17,437 nt of DNA from Chloroflexota bacterium (GTDB lineage Bacteria > Chloroflexota > UBA6077 > FW602-bin22 > JACPQP01): the NCBI GenBank assembly GCA_016190465.1, contig JACPQP010000326.1, positions 1-17,437 on the forward strand. Reading direction: 5' to 3'. The notes under the pieces were generated by a model that saw nothing but the letters and a program-made list of their open reading frames with translations, was not told where the DNA came from and searched no databases. Position 1 is the first letter of the stretch, and each line of letters starts with the position of its first letter. Shown piece after piece: positions 13,425 to 17,437 of this stretch. The translations under genes and the position numbers were made by a program.

Positions 13425-13495
13425 TCAGCGCTAAGCCGTCAGCTATGAGCCGGAGAGGTCCGCTGGCTTCCTGGCTCCTGACGGCTGAAAGCTGA
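13425..13495. repeat. Imperfect long hairpin between binding-protein and permease genes
   Basis: The left arm 13425-13451 (TCAGCGCTAAGCCGTCAG, then GAGCC) pairs with the right arm 13473-13495 (GGCTC, then CTGACGGCTGAAAGCTGA) with a 4-nt bulge and a few mismatches, around a 21-nt loop. It starts 11 nt after the stop codon of the binding protein. Such intercistronic hairpins often protect the upstream message and lower expression of the permeases (established for other importers; inference here). Confidence 0.55.
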
Positions 13496-13574
13496 TGGCG
13501 AAGGGCCCCTGGCCAATGGGGGCGTGCTCGCGCGCCCCCACCGACTCCAGAGACAGACAACCAAGCAGGTGATC

Positions 13575-14471
13575 ATGGCGGCAACAGTCAGGCGCAAACG
13601 CTTCCGGTGGCGTGACGTCGAGGGGTACCTCTTCATCGCCCCGCACATCGTCGGCTTCCTCGCGTTCATGCTGCTACCCATCGTGTCGTCGATGTACCTG
13701 AGCCTGAACGCCTGGGATATGATGAGCCCGCCGCGGTTCATCGGTCTGCGCAACTTCCAGCAGTTGCTCTACGCGGACAGGCTCTTCTGGCAGGTGCTGG
13801 GCAACACTGTCTACTACGTGGTCCTCTCCGTGCCGCCGAGCGTCGTGCTGCCCCTCCTGCTGGCGGTGCTCCTCAACCAGCAGGTCCGCGGCGTCTCGAT
13901 CTACCGCGCCGCCCTGTTCATGCCGGTCGTCACCTCGGCCCTTGCCGTCGGACTGGCCTGGGCCTGGCTCTACGATGGGCAGTTCGGGCTGTTCAACTAC
14001 GTGCTGTCACTCGTGGGCATCAAGGGTCCTAGCTGGCTGAGCGATCCCGACCTGGCAATGCCTGCCGTCGTGGCTGTGGGGGTCTGGCAGGGCCTGGGTT
14101 ACAACATGGTGATCTACCTTGCGGGCCTCCAGGGCATCGGCCAGCACCTGTACGAAGCGGCAACCATCGACGGCGCCGGCCGGCTCCGGCAGTTCATGCA
14201 CATCACCGTGCCACTGCTCACCCCAAGCACGTTCTTCACCCTCGTGATGGGCGTGATCGGGTCGTTCCAGTCGTTCGGCCTCATCTACATCATGACCAAC
14301 GGTGGCCCGCTCAACTCGACCAACGTCTACGTGTACTACCTGTGGCAGACCGCGTTCGGCAGCTCGCGTATGGGCTACGCGGCGGCCATGGCGTGGATAC
14401 TCGCGGTGATCATCTTCATCATCACCGCGATCCAGTTCCGCCTGGCCAGAACCTGGGTGCACTACCAGTGA
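13575..14471 (+). CDS. Sugar ABC transporter permease, MalF/UgpA type
   Basis: A 298-aa inner-membrane protein with six predicted membrane segments, the first being YLFIAPHIVGFLAFMLLPIV at about residues 18-37. The ATPase-contact EAA loop is seen as YEAATIDGAGRLRQF from residue 193, followed by ITVPLLTP. Length and layout fit the short MalF-like (UgpA/LacF) permeases of the carbohydrate family. The start ATG at 13575 is chosen because the protein then opens with the basic stretch typical before segment one; the AGG 5 nt upstream is a weak ribosome-binding site. It is the second gene of the importer, 161 nt after the binding protein and 40 nt before the second permease. Confidence 0.92.
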   Translation: MAATVRRKRFRWRDVEGYLFIAPHIVGFLAFMLLPIVSSMYLSLNAWDMMSPPRFIGLRNFQQLLYADRLFWQVLGNTVYYVVLSVPPSVVLPLLLAVLLNQQVRGVSIYRAALFMPVVTSALAVGLAWAWLYDGQFGLFNYVLSLVGIKGPSWLSDPDLAMPAVVAVGVWQGLGYNMVIYLAGLQGIGQHLYEAATIDGAGRLRQFMHITVPLLTPSTFFTLVMGVIGSFQSFGLIYIMTNGGPLNSTNVYVYYLWQTAFGSSRMGYAAAMAWILAVIIFIITAIQFRLARTWVHYQ

Positions 14472-14474
14472 GGC

Positions 14475-14510
14475 GATGTCAGCCAAGACGATGTCAGCAG
14501 AGGTGATGTA
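14475..14510 (+). repeat. 15-nt tandem repeat at the permease-permease junction
   Basis: GATGTCAGC occurs at 14475-14483 and 14490-14498, and a third partial unit GATGTA at 14505-14510 runs up to the next start codon, a period of 15 nt. The last unit includes GAGGTGAT, the likely ribosome-binding site of the second permease. Confidence 0.5.
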
Positions 14511-14511
14511 G

Positions 14512-15393
14512 ATGGCGACAACCACCACTGTCGTCCGGGCGGCGCCACGTCGACTCCCGAGGCGGCAAGCCGTGGAGGCAACTCGGCGGGCGCTCACCCA
14601 CCTTCTCCTCATCGTGTTCTGCGCGAGCTGCCTCGTCCCGTTCTGGTGGATGGTCGCCAGCTCCTTCAAGCAGGACTTCGAGACCTTCATGTTTCCCCCC
14701 ACCTGGATACCGCTCTGGCCGACGCTAGAGAACTACGACAAAGTCTTCAATTCCATACCGTTCTGGACCTTCGTCGTCAACAGCGCGAAGATCACGACCC
14801 TGGCGGTGGGGGGCGAGCTGTTCACCGTCTCGCTGGCGGCGTTCGCCTTCGCCCGGCTCCAGTTCAAGGGCAGAGACGCAATCTTCATGCTGCTGCTGGC
14901 GACGATGATGGTGCCGGGCGCGGTGACGATCGTCCCGCTCTTCGTCCTGATGCACCAGATCGGCTGGATCAACACCCACCTCCCGCTGATCATCCCGCCC
15001 ATGCTTGGCAGCGCCTACGGCACGTTCCTCTTGCGCCAGTTCATGCTCTCGCTGCCGACGGAACTCGAAGACGCGGCGCGGATCGACGGGTGCTCCTCGT
15101 TCGGGGTGTACTGGCGGGTTTCGCTCCCGCTGATGAAGCCGGCCCTGGCCACGCTCGGCGTGTTCGCCTTCATGGGCCAGTGGAACAGCTTCTTCGGCCC
15201 CCTCATCTTCCTGGACAAGGTCGAACTGTTCACTATCCAGCTCGGCCTGGCGCTGCTGCGCGGCCGCTACTACACGAGCTGGTCCCTCCTGATGGCTGGG
15301 TCAGTCCTGGCGACCATCCCAATCGTCGTCCTTTTCGTCTTCCTCCAGCGGTACTTCGTCCAGGGCATCGCCCTGACAGGGATCAAGGGCTAG
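14512..15393 (+). CDS. Sugar ABC transporter permease, MalG/UgpE type
   Basis: A 293-aa inner-membrane protein with six predicted membrane segments. The EAA loop reads ELEDAARIDGCSSFGVYWRV from residue 184, the classic MalG-type motif that docks on the ATPase. It ends with the family's YFVQGIALTGIKG. The start ATG at 14512 follows GAGGTGAT with a short spacer. It forms the transport channel with the preceding permease. No ATP-binding gene follows, so the importer probably uses a shared MsmX/UgpC-type ATPase encoded elsewhere (inference). Its TAG stop overlaps the TAG stop of the convergent VWA gene within the palindrome CTAG. Confidence 0.93.
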   Translation: MATTTTVVRAAPRRLPRRQAVEATRRALTHLLLIVFCASCLVPFWWMVASSFKQDFETFMFPPTWIPLWPTLENYDKVFNSIPFWTFVVNSAKITTLAVGGELFTVSLAAFAFARLQFKGRDAIFMLLLATMMVPGAVTIVPLFVLMHQIGWINTHLPLIIPPMLGSAYGTFLLRQFMLSLPTELEDAARIDGCSSFGVYWRVSLPLMKPALATLGVFAFMGQWNSFFGPLIFLDKVELFTIQLGLALLRGRYYTSWSLLMAGSVLATIPIVVLFVFLQRYFVQGIALTGIKG

Positions 15394-17396
15394 CGGATCT
15401 GCTTGCGCTTGCGGGCGACGTAGTCCACCAGAATGTACTCGCCCAGCTTATCGGGCGTCGCGAAGAAGGCCCGGCCGCGGTTGATCTTCGTCATCTGGTT
15501 GACGAAATCGACGAGGTAATGCCCGTTCTCCAGCATGAACGTGTTGATCACGATCCCTTCCCGGGTGCAGCGACCGACCTCGCGCAGCGTCTCCTGGATC
15601 GTCCGGTGCGTCGGCGGATACGAGAAATGCGCGATGCCGTCTTCCAGGTGCGCGGTCGGCTCGCCGTCGGTGATCACGATGATCTGCCGGTTCGCCGCCT
15701 TGTGTCGGGCCAGGAGCTGGCGGGCCAGCAGCAGGCCGTGCTGCAAGTTCGTGCCGTACACGTCCTCGTTCCAGACGACGTGCGGCAGCATCTCCGGTCG
15801 TAGCGGGCGCGCGTAGTCGGAGAACACGAGCACGTCGAGGCTGTCGTTCGGGAACTGCCCGCGGATCAGGCTATCCAGCGCCATGGCGACCTTCTTCGCC
15901 GCGGCGAAGCAACCCCGGAGGATCATCGACCGGCTCATGTCGACCATCAGCACGGTCGCGACCTGGGTCAGCAGCTCGGTCCGAAATACCTCGAAATCGG
16001 CGGGGGCGAGCCGGATCGGCGTGCCTGGCCCCTCGCGAACGAGCGAGTTCATCAAGGTCTGGCGCAGATCGAGGTGGAACGCGTCGCCAAACTCGTAGGG
16101 CTTGCTCTCGTCAACCCGCTCGCCGCCAGCGCCGCGCTCGTGGGTCGCGTGCTTGCCGAAGGCATCGCGCTTGAGCTGGGCGAAGATGTCGTGGAGCGCC
16201 CGCTGGCCGATCCGCCGGATCGCCCGGGGTGTGAGCTCCCAGCGCCCGCCCTTCCGCTGGATGTAGCCAGCCTCTTCAAGCTGTTTCATCAGTTGCTGCA
16301 ACTGGTCGAGCGCGGAGCGCGCCTCTTTTCCGAGCTGCTCCTCGAGCTGGTCCGCATCCACGTTGGCAAGCTGCCCGGTCCGCTGCGCGCTGGCGAGCTG
16401 CTTCTCGAGCTGGTCGAGCCCCTGGAGCTGCTCCATCGTCTGGAGCGCCTCGCCGAGGGTCAACGGCTCGTCACCCTTGAACGGATAGCGGTTGCGGAAC
16501 TGCCGCGTCGGCATCAGGTGCTCGAGGTTCGCCGCGAGCTGGGCCAGGTCCCAGCGCAGTCGGTCATCCCGGAAGAGCGCGTCGATCATCTCCTGGAGCG
16601 ACTGGCGCATGGCCGGAGTCATGCTGTTGAGCAAGGACTGCATCTGCGCCATCCGGCGTTGAAGGTGCTCGATCAGCTCGTCCAGGCTGTTGATGCCAGG
16701 AGGGAAGAACTGCCCGTGCTTCTGCATGAACGCCTGAAAGTTCGGGTTCCCACCCCGGGCCTTCTCCTGGAGCATCTGATTCAGGTCACGGACCATCTCG
16801 CGCAGCCGGCGCAGGTCTTCCGGACGGAGGCTCTCCACCTGCTGCCGCAGCCCCTCGAAGTAGGTGCCCATCACCTGCTGTTGCAGCAGGTGCATCAGAT
16901 CTTCGAACTGCTGGCGAGCGTCGGCATCCATGAAGTCGTAGTCGGACAGATCCCGGATCTGGCCGCCGATCTCGGGGGGAAGGCTATCCAGCGTTCGCCG
17001 CTTGCGGGCGGCAATGCCCTCGAGGGCCTTGAGGAGATTCCTCTCGCCGGTGTGTTCGGCGCGTTGTCGGCTCTCGGCCAGACGCTTGTCGATCCCGGCG
17101 CGCTCGGTCGCGATGATCCTGTCCAGCCGCTCGCGGATCTCGTCGAGCACCGAGCCGAGCTGATGGCGGTTCAGCACCTGCTGGCGACGACTCCGGATCT
17201 GCTCGAGCAGCTCCTGGAGGCCGCGCAGGCGCTGGCCATCGCGCTGCTCGGCGCCCCAGCGCATGACCCGCTGGATCGCCGACGGCAAGTCGCCGTCGGC
17301 GATGAGGTCATCGGCGAGCTGGTCGAGGAGGTCGTCGGCATCGAATGGGTTGACCTCCTGGGTGCCGTCCCAGCGACTGTACCGGTAGACGAACAT
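15390..17396 (-). CDS. VWA-domain protein (CoxE/ChlD-like, with long helical N-terminus)
   Basis: A 668-aa soluble protein. Residues 1-420 are strongly helical and rich in Gln, Leu, Arg and Glu (repeated LQQLMKQLEE-type stretches, likely coiled coils). Residues about 480-668 form a von Willebrand A domain with the MIDAS motif DMSRS (486-490), a downstream VFSDYA segment and TDGEP (Thr576, Asp577). Such proteins are usually partners of MoxR-type or Mg-chelatase-type AAA+ ATPases; none is in the window, but the upstream side on this strand is beyond the right edge. The start ATG at 17396 is preferred because AGGTGA lies 4 nt upstream and MFVYRYSRWDG matches the family opening; the in-frame GTG at 17432 falls in a repeat arm. 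The 3' end shares CTAG with the permease, leaving no room for a terminator. Confidence 0.85.
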   Translation of the reverse strand: MFVYRYSRWDGTQEVNPFDADDLLDQLADDLIADGDLPSAIQRVMRWGAEQRDGQRLRGLQELLEQIRSRRQQVLNRHQLGSVLDEIRERLDRIIATERAGIDKRLAESRQRAEHTGERNLLKALEGIAARKRRTLDSLPPEIGGQIRDLSDYDFMDADARQQFEDLMHLLQQQVMGTYFEGLRQQVESLRPEDLRRLREMVRDLNQMLQEKARGGNPNFQAFMQKHGQFFPPGINSLDELIEHLQRRMAQMQSLLNSMTPAMRQSLQEMIDALFRDDRLRWDLAQLAANLEHLMPTRQFRNRYPFKGDEPLTLGEALQTMEQLQGLDQLEKQLASAQRTGQLANVDADQLEEQLGKEARSALDQLQQLMKQLEEAGYIQRKGGRWELTPRAIRRIGQRALHDIFAQLKRDAFGKHATHERGAGGERVDESKPYEFGDAFHLDLRQTLMNSLVREGPGTPIRLAPADFEVFRTELLTQVATVLMVDMSRSMILRGCFAAAKKVAMALDSLIRGQFPNDSLDVLVFSDYARPLRPEMLPHVVWNEDVYGTNLQHGLLLARQLLARHKAANRQIIVITDGEPTAHLEDGIAHFSYPPTHRTIQETLREVGRCTREGIVINTFMLENGHYLVDFVNQMTKINRGRAFFATPDKLGEYILVDYVARKRKQIR

Positions 17397-17424
17397 AGCC
17401 TCACCTGTCATGGAGACCGGGCGC

Positions 17425-17437
17425 GACCTCACCCCCG
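17425..17437 (+). repeat. Palindromic repeat arm cut by the right edge
   Basis: GACCTCACCCCCG matches the left arm found at 4-15, 7591 and 8129. The rest of the unit would lie outside the window. It sits 29 nt upstream of the VWA start codon. Confidence 0.6.

Noticed and set aside
1..17437. Window as a circular molecule because both ends carry GACCTCACCCCC
   Set aside because: The bases flanking the shared 12-mer differ (CCG at the start, CGC at the end), so the ends do not overlap as a circle would.

Overview
The window is GC-rich and densely coded, and most likely comes from a Chloroflexota genome. That assignment is an inference. It rests on the Tat-type lipoprotein with a long Ala/Pro linker, the REC/pseudo-REC kinase style, binding-protein sugar ABC genes without an ATPase, and the CCTCACCCCC...CCTCTCC palindromic repeats scattered inside and between genes. 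Nine protein genes are well supported. No rRNA, tRNA, CRISPR array, transposase or phage gene was seen.

Layout. 1-705: a palindromic repeat, then a small metallo-beta-lactamase-fold hydrolase on the minus strand. 811-3966: a GH38 alpha-mannosidase, minus strand, probably upstream of the hydrolase in one transcript. 3967-4172: a divergent promoter region with a perfect 10-bp palindrome. 4173-6320: an ADP-ribosylglycohydrolase-fold enzyme with extra C-terminal beta-sandwich domains. 6419-8857: a membrane hybrid histidine kinase interrupted twice, in frame, by palindromic repeats. 8802-10067: on the other strand, a response regulator with a degenerate kinase ATPase domain; its 3' end overlaps that of the kinase. 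10068-10423: a divergent intergenic region with a dispersed repeat and a hairpin. 10424-11530: a uroporphyrinogen-decarboxylase-family protein. 11926-15393: a sugar-type ABC importer (lipoprotein binding protein and two permeases; no ATPase). 15390-17396: a VWA-domain protein on the minus strand, sharing a CTAG stop with the last permease.

How it may work together (inference). The importer, the alpha-mannosidase and the ADP-ribosylglycohydrolase-like protein look like a carbohydrate uptake and processing neighbourhood. The URO-D-family protein could be an accessory enzyme of unknown substrate. The kinase and the regulator may form a signalling pair, but their output is not visible. The VWA protein probably belongs to a different system, with a partner AAA+ ATPase expected beyond the right edge.

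The most unusual feature is a dispersed palindromic element with the core GCTCAGGAACGGCGG. It occurs in the mannosidase gene, in front of the kinase and twice inside the kinase. Related arms lie at both ends of the window. Inside genes it preserves the reading frame and sits in apparent loops, much like the protein-coding palindromic elements described in Rickettsia.
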